From Otatea glauca (lineage: Eukaryota > Streptophyta > Magnoliopsida > Poales > Poaceae): a DNA stretch of 64,000 bases. The notes beneath the pieces are model-generated. The model ran no database searches and had not been told where the DNA came from. It saw nothing but the letters and a program-made list of their open reading frames with translations. Shown piece after piece: positions 11,040-21,797 of this stretch. The stretch lies in the NCBI GenBank assembly GCA_036346275.1, contig CM070713.1, positions 59,701,567 through 59,765,566 of the forward strand, written 5' to 3'. The position numbers and the translations under genes are program-made. Numbering within the stretch: position 1 is the stretch's first letter; every line of letters starts with the position of its first letter.

Positions 11040-12137
11040 TGTTAGATTATTATGGGATGGCCCATAATTAATTTAATAGAAATTCCAAAAGGCCCATTAG
11101 AATACTAGGAGTCATGAAATTGGTTTAGTACCATATGGGTAATTGAGAGAAGGTTTGACCAACTTAAATAGTTGAGTTGTGTGTCTCTCACCAGCAAGGT
11201 GAAAAGGGTAAAGGTCACGTGCACACGCATGCATGCTGCCGAGCCGAGCCGAGCCGAGGCGAGGCGTGGCGTGTGCGTGTGCGAGTGCGAGTCGAGTCGA
11301 GTCGAGTCGAGTCGAGACGAGACGAGACGTGACGTGACGTGACGTGACATGCACGTGCGCAGCGCAGGCCAGTCCGGACGTGATGTGCTGGGCGGGAGCG
11401 GTTTGTTTTGCCGTTTCAGTAGTCAATATGACCAGTAACCGCAGTGATTAATGTGACCAGAATCGCCGCCGCCACCGTGAATTGACGTGGTTGATGGTCG
11501 CATAATGGTCGCTTGCCATCGTAACGGCTACCCGAGTTGATGGTCGGTAATGGCTTCGGCTCGCCTGCTGTATGTCGCGAGGCTATATAAGGAGAGCCAC
11601 TACCGTGCTTTTCTCGAACTCAGAACTCTCCCACGCAGCATCCTTTCATCCTTTGTTCTCATTGCCCTTTGCATTCCCGCCTGCTTTTGCGCGCACAAGT
11701 AACAGAGGAGCAGTTCTCCTAACCTCGCCTTCTTGAGATCTTGCTCGAGATAGAAGGCCGATAAGGTTTTTGGGAGCGACCACGCGATCGCCGAAAGGTG
11801 TTCCCGAAGCGCATCTCGCACCGCAACGCGCCTACACCGCATCGCCTCTTCATCGCACTAACGCTTCACCGCAACAACCCGTGATCGCTTACTTCGACCG
11901 TCATGGCGAACGAGATAAATTACTCGCTGCGCGCTGCAACGGTGGCACCGGCTCAAGGGTATATTAACTTATACCGTGTTTTATTCATGCCGATTTCTTG
12001 TTCATTAGTCTTTGCGTATGAGATAGATAATTTGTTATCTAGTACCTTTGGCTTTGAACAAAAATGCATCTTTGTTTAATCATGATTTACGTAATTCGTG
12101 GATTAAAATATTGAGAAAATTCCTAATATTTCCAACA
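11040..12137 (+). repeat. Copia 5' LTR (1098 bp)
   Basis: It runs from TGTTAGATTATTATGGG to CTAATATTTCCAACA, i.e. TG to CA. It includes the pentamer ladder (11239-11349) and a TATA box GGCTATATAAGG at 11581-11592, which fits promoter function. It carries about 145 bp (roughly 11760-11905) that is absent from the 3' LTR. Confidence 0.88.
11239..11349 (+). repeat. Graded pentanucleotide array in the 5' LTR
   Basis: Successive blocks of pentamers change about one base at a time: GAGCC (3), GAGGC, GTGGC, GTGTGC, GAGTGC, GAGTC (5), GAGAC (3) and GTGAC (4). The frame it opens encodes the low-complexity SRLDSTRLDS type of peptide, which is not a gene. Confidence 0.9.
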
Positions 12138-12179
12138 ATCCAAAACCTTATCCTAGGAATTTTACAACTCATCGTTTTA

Positions 12180-12968
12180 TTTGCCGCTTAAGCCAACCGT
12201 ATTTGATGGCGCAAATTACAAGCGCTAGCGCCAAGATGATTTTGTGGTTGATCGCCATGAACGTGTATCACGCTGCGCAAGGCAAGCCACACCGAGGGTG
12301 GGCTCTCTCCCCAGCAGAGAGTGCTTTCACGGCCGCGATAACCTGCTTAGAGGCGCCGTGATTAGCGCTTTTGGGAGAAAATCTTGTTGATGTATATATG
12401 ATTTTGCCAAGTGGTAAAGAAATGTGGATGCACTTGAGGCAAAATTGAGTATCTCGACGCAGCGCCAGGAACTCTATGTCATGGAGCAGCTTCATGACTA
12501 CAAGATGGTCGATGACCACTCGTAGTAGAACAGCTCATGAGGTTCAAGCCTTTGCGAAAGAACTTGAGAATTTTACATGTGCATTACCCGACAAGTTTGT
12601 ATGGGGATGCATCATCGCTAAGCCGCCACCTTCTTGGAGGGATTTTGCCACTACTCTAAAACACAAGAGACAAGAGTTCAGCGTTGCTGGTCTCATTGGG
12701 TCTCTAAATGTTGAGGAGAAAGCGAGGGCAAAAGATATACGTGGGAAAGAAAGTTCTAGTGCCAATGTGGTACAAAAGAAAATCTTTCAGTTCAACAAGA
12801 AGAATAAAATAAGTCCGAAAAGCCCGAGAACAAGAACAAGGCCGCTCAAACTACTAGCTTCAAGAAGAAGAAGAATAAAGGAAAGGGAAACCGCTTTATT
12901 CAGAATGGTATCGATCATTGGGCAAAGGATTGCCCCGATCGTAAAGACAATAAGCGTAAAAGTCCGCT
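12180..12968 (+). pseudogene. Copia gag remnant (UBN2-type)
   Basis: Translated fragments match Ty1/copia gag (capsid) of plants: GKEMWMHLR, then AHEVQAFAKELENF, PPSWRDFATTLKHKRQEFS, GSLNVEEKARAKD and NVVQKK, followed by a Lys-rich stretch and a zinc-knuckle remnant HWAKDCPDRKD around 12918-12950. The frame shifts at least three times, for example near 12475 and near 12880, and stops occur in the N-terminal part. The capsid would package element RNA in the cytoplasm, but this copy cannot make it. Confidence 0.85.
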
Positions 12969-13019
12969 AACGTTGTTATTGGCAATATCGAGGAGGAAAC
13001 ATCCGGTATGTTTCAATAC

Positions 13020-15720
13020 CTACCGCTCTATCGCATGTCGCTCACCGATTGGTGGATTGACACGGGGCCAATATACATGTTTGTGCCGACAGATCCTTAT
13101 TCTCTTTTTACCAGTCGCAGGGCTACCTCCGTGTTGATGGGGAATGGGTCGCAGTATTTGTACGTGGAGTCGCACACTTGACTTGAAGTTTACTTCAGAA
13201 AAATCGTATGATCGAGGAACGTGCATCACGTGCCCGCGATAAATAAAAACCTTGTCGGGTCTCTATTGTGTAGAGATGGTTTTAAGCTAGTTTTTGAATC
13301 CAATAAATGTGTTGTTTCTAAAATTGGAACTTTTATTGAAAAGGCTATGAGAGCGGAGGCTTGTTCCGCTTGTCTTTAATTCGACATGAATAAAATTGTG
13401 AATCATGTTTGTAATCATGAGACCGATGTTTGGCATTCACGACTTTGTCATATTAATCTTGGTTGCATGATGCGGTTAGCCAAGATGAATTTAATCCCAA
13501 AATTCACCCAAGTCAAAGGTTCTAAGTGTCAAGTATGTGTGCAATCTAAGCAACCTCGCAAGCCTCACAAGGCAAAGCAGAGGCGTAGAAACTTAGCACT
13601 CAGTAGAACTAGTTCATACCGATTTATGCGAGATGAACGGGAGTTGACAAAGGGTGGTAAGAGGTATTTCATGACTTTGATTGATGATTCTACTAGATAT
13701 TGCTATGTGTATTTATTAAAGTCAAAAGATGAGGCTTTTCACTATTTTAAGATCTATAAAGTCAAGTCGAGAACCAACTTGAGAGAAAATCAAACGGGTT
13801 AGGTCGATCGTGGTGGAGAATTCTTTTCTAATGAGTTTAATTTATTCTCGCGAGGAACATGGAATAATCCATGAAAGGACGCCCTATTCGCCCCAATCAA
13901 ACGGGTTGCCAAAAGAAAGAACCGTATTTAATCGAGATGGTGAACGCCATGTTAGAAACAATGGGACTTTCCAAGGAATGGTGGGGTGAGGCTATATTGA
14001 CCGCATGTCATGTCCTAAATAGGGTTCCTACAAAGAATAAAGAAATTACACCATTCGAGGAATGGGAGAGGAAAAGATTAAATTTCTCCTATTTACGCAT
14101 TTGGGTGTTTGGCTAAAGTGAATGTGCCTATCCCAAAGAAGCGTAAACTTGGACCAAAAACGTTGATTGTGTCTTTATTGGTTATGCTTTACACAAATGC
14201 TGGATATAGATTCTTAATAGTGAAACTGAGTACCGATATGTATGAAGGTACAATTTTTGAGTCCAATGATGCCACATTCTTTGAGGACTTATTTCCTATG
14301 AAAGAGACACTTAGCTCATCCGCCAAGAATCTATCTTCTCTCCTAAACCTTCCACTCCTATACAAATTGAGCCCATTTTTGAGGAAAATCCAATAGATGA
14401 GGGCAATGAAGTAACTCGTAAGAGTAAGAGACTAAGGACTACAAAGTCTTTTGGTGATGACTTCATTGTATATCTAGTGGATGATACCCAAGAACCATTG
14501 AGGAGGCTTATTCATCGCAGATCCGACTATTGGAAGGAAGCGGTCCAGAGTGAGATGAATTCCATCTTGAGCAATGGAACTTGGGAAGTTGTTGAACGTC
14601 CATATGGGTGTAAACTCAGAGGATGTAAGTGGGTGTTCAAGAAAAGCCGAGGCCCGATGGTACGATTGAAAAGTACAAGGCAAGGCTTGTGGCCAAGGGT
14701 TATACCTGAAAAGAAGGCGAGGACTTCTTTGATACTTACTCACCGCTGCCGATCGACCACTATTAGAGTACTACCGTTTTGGTCGCCTCCTACGGTCCGA
14801 TCATTCATCGATGGATGTAAAGACGGCTTTCTTAATGGAGAGTTGGAAGAGGAAATCTATATGGATCACTGATGGATTTGTAGTAAAGGGTCATGAAGGA
14901 AAAGTGTGTAGGTTGTTGAAGTCTTTGTATGGCCTTAAGCAAGCACCTAAGCGAAGGGTACGAGAAGTTCGACAAACTTTAACATCTGCCGCTTTGTTGT
15001 GAATGAAGTCGACAAATGTGTGTATTACCGCTATGGTGGGGGTGAAGGAGTGATAATGTGTCCGTATGTTGATGACATACTCGATCTTTGGGACGAACCT
15101 TAATGTGATTAAGGAAGTCAAGGACTTCTTGTCCAAAACTTTGAAATGAAAGATTTGGGAGTAGCGGATGTCATCTTAAACATTAAATTGTTAAGAGAAG
15201 GTGACGGTGGGATTACTCTTGAGCAGTCCCATTATGTGGAAAAGGTGTTGAGTCGCTTTGGCTATAGCGATTGCAAACCCGCTCCAACGCCAGATGATCC
15301 AAGTGTGCTATTACGAAAGAACCAACGAATAGCAAAGGATCAATTGAGATATTCCCAAATTATTGGTTCATTGATGTATTTAGCTAGTGCAACAAGGCTC
15401 GATATCTCGCTTGTCGTGAGCAAACTAAGCCGGTTTGTTTCAAACCCGGAGATAATCATTGGCATGCTCTTGAGAGAGTAATGCGCTATCTAAAAGGGAC
15501 ATCAAGTTATGGAATTCACTACACCGGTACCTAGGGTACTTGAGGGTTATAGTGATTCAAACCGGATATCCGATGTCGATGAGATAAAAGCCACAAGTGG
15601 ATATGTGTTCACATTGGGTGGTGGAGCCGCTTTCTGAAGTCTTGCAAGCGCACCATCTTAACGAGGTCTACAATGGAAGCGTAACTCACAAGATTAGATA
15701 CACCTCGTGGAAGCCGATCG
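13020..15720 (+). pseudogene. Copia pol remnant (protease, integrase, RT, RNase H)
   Basis: Domains in order: a decayed protease region (13020-13330); GAG-pre-integrase WHSRLCHINLGCMMRL with a CQVC zinc motif (13431-13560); integrase GGKRYFMTLIDDSTRYCYVY (13650-13720), DRGGEFFSNEF (13808-13840) and MVNAMLETMGLSKEWWGEA (13938-13995); reverse transcriptase SDYWKEAVQSEMNSILSNGT (14523-14583), the catalytic YVDD at 15065-15076, and SLYGLKQAPK (14920-14950); then KDLGVADVILNIKLLRE and the RNase H-linked SQIIGSLMYLASATRLDIS (15355-15412). Each block lies in a different frame, with small deletions between, so the polyprotein is destroyed although the RT active site is readable. Confidence 0.9.
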
Positions 15721-16538
15721 TCGCGTGAACTTGTGAAGGACTTACCGGTGGTTGAGAAACCGGTGCTCGCTATTCTTTTGAACCGTGACAATCGACGGTG
15801 ATTGTTAAGGTAAATAGCTTCTAAGGATAACATGAAGTCATCAAGGCACGTTAAGAGGCGGTTGAAGTCCGTCAGAAAATGAGAAACTCCGAGTTATAGC
15901 GCTGGACTATGTCCGACGGCTAAGAACTTGGCGATCCTTTTACAAAGGGACTATCACGGAATGTGATAGATGAAGCATCGAGGAGATGGGCTTGAGACCC
16001 ACATAAAGTCATGTCTTAGTGGTAACTCATCCTATTTGATCGGAGATCCCGTGAATTAGGATGTTGAGACAAGCTAGTGATCGGCCGAGAGGAGAGTACT
16101 TCAGACTTAGTCCACTCCGCTTGAGATGCAATAACTCTCCTATTTCTCGTATGGCAGTTGGTTATACCTTAATGTATTCCGAGTGGCTTTGATAAGCAGA
16201 GATGTTGTCCTACGTAACATCTTATGAGGAATACACCTATACGAAGTTCGATCGCTAGTCACAGCCTATGAGATTGGGTGATCTCTAGAGGCTCATGAAA
16301 GGCTAAGGAGTATGACTTATAAGCTCCAAACCGAGGGGATGCATTTAGCGCTCAAGTATCGATAAAGGACTTTGGTGAAACTTGTTCGCACAAAACTGTC
16401 AATTCAAGGCATAGTCCATTGTTGGGTTGTGGATGAGTGTAACTTTTGTTCTAGATGGAAGTTCAACTTAACAGTCTCCATCGAAAAACCGTATATCAAA
16501 CTACATTGAATCGAGAGTATTTCAAATGTGTCTTTGAA

Positions 16539-16551
16539 ATTTGGTGGGGAT
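16539..16551 (+). other. Polypurine tract of the Copia element
   Basis: TTTGGTGGGGAT lies immediately before the 3' LTR start TGTTAGATT, the usual plus-strand priming site of plant Copia elements. Confidence 0.8.
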
Positions 16552-17472
16552 TGTTAGATTATTATGGGATGGCCCATAATTAATTTAATAGAAATTCCAA
16601 AAGGCCCATTAGAATACTAGGAGTCATGAAATTGGTTTAGTACCATATGGGTAATTGAGAGAAGGTTTGACCAACTTAAATAGTTGAGTTGTGTGTCTCT
16701 CAATTAGCAAGGTGGAAAAGGGTAAAGGTCGTGCACACGCTTGCATGCTGCTGCCGAGCCGAGCCGAGCCGAGCCGAGGCGAGGCGTGGCGTGTGCGTGC
16801 GCGAGTGCGAGTGCGAGTCGAGTCGAGTCGAGTCGAGTCGAGACGAGACGAGACGAGACGTGACGTGACGTGACATGCACGCGCGCAGCGCAGCCATCCG
16901 GACGTGATGTGCCAAGGCGGAGCGGTTTGTTTTGCCGCTTCGGTGAGTCAATATGACCAAGAATCGCAGTGATTAATGTGACCAGAATCGCCGCCCACCG
17001 TGAACTGACGTGGTTGATGGTCGCATAATGGTCGCTTGCCATCGTAACGGCCACCGAGTTGATGGTCGGTAATGGCCGGCTCGCCTGCTGCATGTCGCGA
17101 GGCTATATAAGGAGAGCCACTACCGTGCTTTTCTCGAACTCGTAGAACTCTCCCACGCAGCTCCTTTCATCCTTTGTTCTCATTGCCCTTTGCATTCCCG
17201 CCTCGCTTTTGCGCGCACAAGTAATGAGGGAGCAGGCCTCCTAACCTCGCCTTCTTGAGATCTTGCTCGAGATAGAAGCCGTCCATGGCGAACGAGAATA
17301 CCACTCGCTGTGCTAACTGTACAGTGGCACCTACCAAGGGTATATTAACTTATACCGTGTTTTATTCATGCCGATTTCTTGTTCATTAGTCTTTGCGTAT
17401 GAGATAGATAATTTGTTATCTAGTACCTTTGGCTTTGAACAAAAATGCATCTTTGTTTAATCATGATTTACG
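16552..17472 (+). repeat. Copia 3' LTR (truncated)
   Basis: Homologous to the 5' LTR from TGTTAGATT to CATGATTTACG. It lacks about 145 bp in the middle (junction GATAGAAGCCG/TCCATGG near 17283) and the last 46 bp of the LTR. The TATA box GGCTATATAAGG is retained at 17101-17112. Confidence 0.88.
16754..16875 (+). repeat. Graded pentanucleotide array in the 3' LTR
   Basis: The same order of pentamers as in the 5' LTR but with different counts: GAGCC four times, GAGAC four times, GTGAC three times. Each block has therefore expanded or contracted independently since insertion. Confidence 0.9.
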
Positions 17473-17473
17473 A

Positions 17474-17527
17474 ATAGTGTAATGTACTCATGCATACGAA
17501 TGTGATAGTGTAATGTACTCATGCATA
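17474..17527 (+). repeat. 31-bp direct repeat after the Copia 3' LTR
   Basis: ATAGTGTAATGTACTCATGC occurs at 17474 and 17505, a period of 31 bp. It begins one base past the recognisable end of the 3' LTR and probably belongs to the interrupted hAT element or to filler DNA at the LTR truncation. Confidence 0.7.
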
Positions 17528-17914
17528 TTGCCATTTAGTATGCACTAATCGATTGTTTATTTTTTTGACTATATATATGTTCGTAACGTGCACTGATCGA
17601 TGTCTTCTATAATCTCCTACATCAATGCCAACTAGGCTATACATTCATTGCATACCGTATCACTATATACGCACACTACTACAAGCAACTTCAGGTCTTT
17701 TTCTCTCATCGCAATAGTGTAAATGGGTTGGGCTGGCACGGCACGAAGCAGGACGGCAGCACGAACGCAAATAGGCCGTGCCTGGGCTCACTGAAGACGA
17801 GCCGGGCCAGCCTGGCATGGCACGACGGGCACGACGGGCCGTCGCGGCCCTGCACGGTTTAGACCTGAAGCACGGCCGGCCCGGCACGGCATGACGCCCA
17901 CCTCTAAACTACAC

Positions 17915-18399
17915 CTTGTTTCTGTGTTCTTCCTTTAGATCGTTTTCCCTGCCTTCGAGTTCTAACTTTGCGCATGCATGCATGCATTACGTACTAGGAG
18001 TCTAGGAGCAATATATACTCTTGACGGCAAGCACTCAATTGTACCAAACGAATTAATGATTATACGCATATGGGCCATATATACCAGCTGATAAGAGGAC
18101 TAAAAGTATGTACGTACGTACTGATCAGGCTCGTTTCAAGAATCAGATTGAAACAAACAAATGTGAGTGCCCTTTTCCTTCTCTGATGCTGTGGTTTGGT
18201 TCTAATTAATGTTTGGTACTCCTGTTGTTTTCTTCTTAATTATCAGCCATGCATGCATGGTTTTCAGATTCGTACACGCCACAGAAAACTCCGTCCAAAA
18301 CAAAGGCGAAGCAAGGTATGAAGGCATGCCTGCATGGACCAGTGGACCACAACCACTCAGTCAATCTGACAGTTATTTCTCTCTTTTCTTGTCATACTG

Positions 18400-18408
<9 letters not shown>
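17915..18408. other. Unassigned spacer
   Basis: GCATGC and GTAC repeats and AT-rich DNA; no gene or element recognised. Confidence 0.4.

Positions 18409-18489
<81 letters not shown>
18409..18489. repeat. (AT)n microsatellite
   Basis: About 40 uninterrupted TA/AT units. It forms the left flank of the Micron-like element; a second (TA)n block at 18903-18939 forms the right flank. Confidence 0.97.
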
Positions 18490-18494
<5 letters not shown>

Positions 18495-18900
18495 TACTTA
18501 GGACACTATGGTGCTTGAGCACCATGATCTAAAAAGGATATTTTTCCTATGTATTTTCATGCAATTTTTTTAAAAAATTTTTAGGATGCTGAGTTTAATC
18601 AATTTACAAACTAGTTCAATCAAGTTTGAACTGAAATTCAAACTTTAGTTTCCCTTTTTGATGATAGTTTGGTTGTAGGTATGTGCTAATTTTATATATA
18701 TATCAGCAAAGCATGGGATCCAAACTCGTTCAAAATCTTTGAATTCGAGTATATTTTTTGAAAGGTACGTGTTTAATTTGAATTGTTATAGATGGTATAT
18801 ACCTTAAAACTGAAATTTTTGAAAATTATACTCGAATATAGCTTAAATTTGCGCATTTGAAATCATGGTGCTCAGGCACTATGGTGCCCCATTTCGGCTT

Positions 18901-18902
<2 letters not shown>
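18490..18902 (+). mobile_element. Micron-like element in a TA microsatellite, copy 1
   Basis: A 413-bp AT-rich unit bounded by (TA)n on both sides. Starts TAATTACTTAGGACACTATG with a perfect hairpin ATGGTGC-TTGA-GCACCAT, and ends GGTGCCCCATTTCGGCTTCC. The same ends and body recur at 44411-44812 (minus) and 44841-45192 (plus). Size, lack of coding and (TA)n flanks on every copy fit the Micron class described in rice. Assignment to that named family is inference. Confidence 0.65.
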
Positions 18903-18940
<38 letters not shown>

Positions 18941-18941
<1 letters not shown>

Positions 18942-20339
18942 CTATCTCTGATAGTGATTTTTTGAGAGAATATACCACTTGATGGGGTCTTGTTTAACAA
19001 GCAGGGGCTTTGTTGGAACCCTGTCATGTTGTGGGGTTGTGGGTCCTTGATTGCCTGACATTTATTCATGTCTTGCTTCCCAAATCATTGCATGAGGGAT
19101 TGTTCAGTCGCTACGAAATATGGATGAATATTTCATTTTCTACGAAATCTATGTGAAAGTCCCCTGTTCAAATTTGGGCAACAAATTAAGTTGGAGCTGA
19201 CAACGCATGGTTATACAGTGTCAACTAAAAGTTACTCCATGCTTGGGATTGTAAGAAATGTTCAAGCTAGCTAGAAACTTCAGGTAGCATTATCTCTTCA
19301 TTAGTTCTACTTCTAATATCTATGAAAGATAAGAAAGAAGTGGGCGGCAGGGCTTTGATGCGCGAAGTCGTCCATTGCAAAACATCGAGCTTATTGGCCC
19401 CTACCCACAGTATGTTGGTTCATGCACGTGTGGAGAGAGGGAGAGGAGGAGGGAGGGAGAGGGAGAGGGGGAGAGAGAGAGAGGCATTGCCGCGGCCTTG
19501 GGCATCAATTTCTCATGGAGAAGTTACTATCTTAAGTGAAATTGTGCTGTACAATAAGCACGCTGCAGGCTCTGAAGGACCGCACGAAAGTTTTTAGTCT
19601 ACATTCCTCCAATCTGATACCCACCGTTGTTGTTAGAAAGGGGGAACGGAATCAAAATCATTCCAGATCTAATGCACCTATCGATTAGTGCCCATTCTCT
19701 TGTCAAAAACATGCATGGGAGATAGTCAAAAGGCCTTATATTAATTGGAATCATGCTAGTCAAATATACACTCAATATCAATCCTTGCTCCTAGAGTTCA
19801 AATATCATGGAGTACGTACGTAGGCTCTTTTTTAGAAACTAACTCAGGCAGTATATTTAACCCATGTTGTTTTACTAAAGGACTGATTTTGAGTCCCACT
19901 AATTAAATATTAGATGTGGCTTTTTGTGTGCATGTATAACACATCCGACTAAATGTATGGAGACTATATGTGTAGTGAGGACTTATCTTGGGGTGATGAC
20001 ATATGAACTTTGTACGTGCGTCGTTAGATGAGGTTTGGATTAATTAGATTTAGAATTTGATAGGTATATGTATGGGTATTTTATAAGTAAAAAATTAGAA
20101 ACCTCCTCGTAGATATATACATATATGTATAAAAAGAGAAACCATATGGGAGGGATTATGCTCTCTGAAGTCCTTCTAAATATGATACTTAATCCAATCC
20201 ATTTGGGGTGTGGGGGTGGGGGTTTGAGAATTAGCACTAATTAGATAATTACATTGAATAATAAAATTGTCTTTAATTCCAACAATATTCTTATCCTTAA
20301 AGCGGGTGGGATTGGCGAGAGCTCAGCCATGCCACGTCG
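18941..20339. other. Intergenic DNA with a GA-rich block
   Basis: No gene recognised. A (GGGAGA)n/(GA)n purine block lies at about 19431-19489. Small open frames here are short and low-complexity. Confidence 0.4.
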
Positions 20340-20871
20340 CCCCCCTCGCAAAAACACCCTCTGCAAAATTGGAAATTACGTTCAGGTCCTTTTATCGGTT
20401 TTTTAATAAAATAGACCCGACAAAAATAAAATTACATTTGAGTCCCTCTGGGGTTTGCGTTTAGGTCCTCACGCCGGTTTTTAGCGGAATCGACCCGAGA
20501 AAAAACAAAATTACGTTTAGATCCCGAAAAACGTTTTTTTTGCTGGATTGACCCGAAAAAACGAAATTACGTTTACAAGTCCCCGTGTTCGCCAACGGCT
20601 CATAGCAGTTCATGGATTCGACGACGAAAAAAATGAAATTACGTTTAGGTCCTAAAAGATGTTTTTTGGTTGTATTGACCCAAAAAATGAAATTACGTTT
20701 ATATCCCTCCGTGTTTTTTTTTCAAAAAATCCGCGGATTCACCGACGGCTCATACATTTATGTCCTCAGATCCATTTTCCCAAAAAAATAATCATCGAAC
20801 CAAATTTCGCGTGTCGCAACGTCGCGCAACTGAATTTCGCATGGCGCAGCATAGCGCGCGACCCTTTCTAG
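20340..20871 (+). repeat. Degenerate AAATTACGTTTAGGTCC repeats ending in a Helitron-like 3' end
   Basis: Variants of AAATTACGTTTAGGTCC recur near 20368, 20429, 20510, 20563, 20637 and 20690, with TTGACCC or CGACCCGA spacers between. The block ends with two AATTTCGC-led GC-rich units, the second containing GCGCAGCATAGCGC, then CGACCCTTT and CTAG (20868-20871) followed by T. A GC-rich hairpin about 10 bp before CTAG next to T is the textbook Helitron 3' terminus. No 5' TC end was identified, so this is a tentative call. Confidence 0.4.
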
Positions 20872-21670
20872 TTCTCCTTAAATGAGATGACGACACACCC
20901 ATCTACTTCAACGATAAATAAAATTAAAAATAAAATAGGTTCAATTTTCCTTAAGGATAAGGCCGTATCTAATGTTGTACTAATCCATTTGTAGTTATCC
21001 TTTGGAGCCTGCTTCCACTACTACAAAAGGACTTAAATTAGACCCCTCATCACTGAAGGTTTTCAAAAATCATCTATGATGTTTGATCATCACTGACGAT
21101 TTTTTGCAAAAACTGTTAGTGATAACTACCATTGTCATCACTGGCGGTTTTTGGCTAAAACCGTTAGTGATAAGACCTACATCACAGACGATTTTAGCCA
21201 AAAACCGTCTATGATGACACAATTACTCATCACTAATGGATTTAGTCAAAACCCGTCAGTGATGCTACGATGCTTATCACGGACGGTTTTTGAATAAAAC
21301 CGTATGTGATGAGCTTTTTCTGGAAATAAGTATAGAGAGCCCTGACCTCCTTAGTGTTTTTAGGGTTTCCCAAGCTATATTTGAGGTGGCTACGATTGAG
21401 AGGTGATCTGATGAAAGGAGACCGTGGATTTGGAAGTGTGATTGTAGATCGTTTTGTTCTAGGTGATCTAAGGTTAGTAATTAGTTTTAATTGCATTATA
21501 TTCAAGATCTAGCTTGGTAAAGAGGGAATTAAAGATGGTTTAGATCTAGCTTGGTGTAGATCCATTTGTTCTTTGTGATCTAAAGTAGTAATTGGTTCTA
21601 ATTGCATTATACTCAAGATGTAGCTAGCTAGGTAAAGAGAGAATTGAAAATGTTAAGTTTAAATTTATCT

Positions 21671-21700
21671 CATACATACATACATACATACATACATACA

Positions 21701-21730
<30 letters not shown>
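21671..21730. repeat. (CATA)15 microsatellite
   Basis: Perfect tetranucleotide CATA array within the 5' non-coding part of the CACTA element. Confidence 0.97.
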
Positions 21731-21731
<1 letters not shown>

Positions 21732-21797
21732 TTGTTCTTTGTGATCTAAGAAGCTAGGTTAATTGGTAAGTTTAAATGTAGCTTATATGTAGATTGT

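Larger units (their letters stand above)
11040..17472 (+). mobile_element. Copia retrotransposon, decayed, inserted in the hAT element
   Basis: Two long direct repeats (11040-12137 and 16552-17472) bracket gag and pol remnants in Copia order: gag, zinc knuckle, protease, GAG-pre-integrase, integrase, reverse transcriptase, RNase H. A polypurine tract TTTGGTGGGGAT directly precedes the 3' LTR. The primer-binding site after the 5' LTR is not recognisable. Multiple frameshifts and stops make it inactive. The 5' LTR is flanked by GCCGG (11035-11039); the 3' LTR end is truncated, so the target duplication cannot be verified. Confidence 0.93.
10529..17906. mobile_element. Non-autonomous hAT element interrupted by a Copia element
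   Basis: The left end TAGAGGTGGGCA (10529) and the right end, minus strand, TAGAGGTGGGCG (17906) are typical hAT termini. The host octamers AACTACGC (10521-10528) and AACTACAC (17907-17914) match at 7 of 8 bases, the 8-bp target duplication expected for hAT. Subterminal regions are GC-rich and full of GGCACGG/CCGTGCC and GGACCGG words. Removing the Copia insertion leaves about 0.95 kb with no transposase, so this is a non-autonomous copy. Confidence 0.85.

Noticed and set aside
11105..17093. Frames rich in SRLDSTRLDS-type sequence
   Set aside because: Products of the pentamer ladder in the Copia LTRs, not proteins.
18209..18518. Open frames ending in long Ile-Tyr repeats
   Set aside because: They translate the (AT)n microsatellite and have no start context or conserved part.
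19322..19597. 91-codon frame with RERERGRERE
   Set aside because: Driven by a GA-rich simple repeat; no domain or neighbours supporting a gene.
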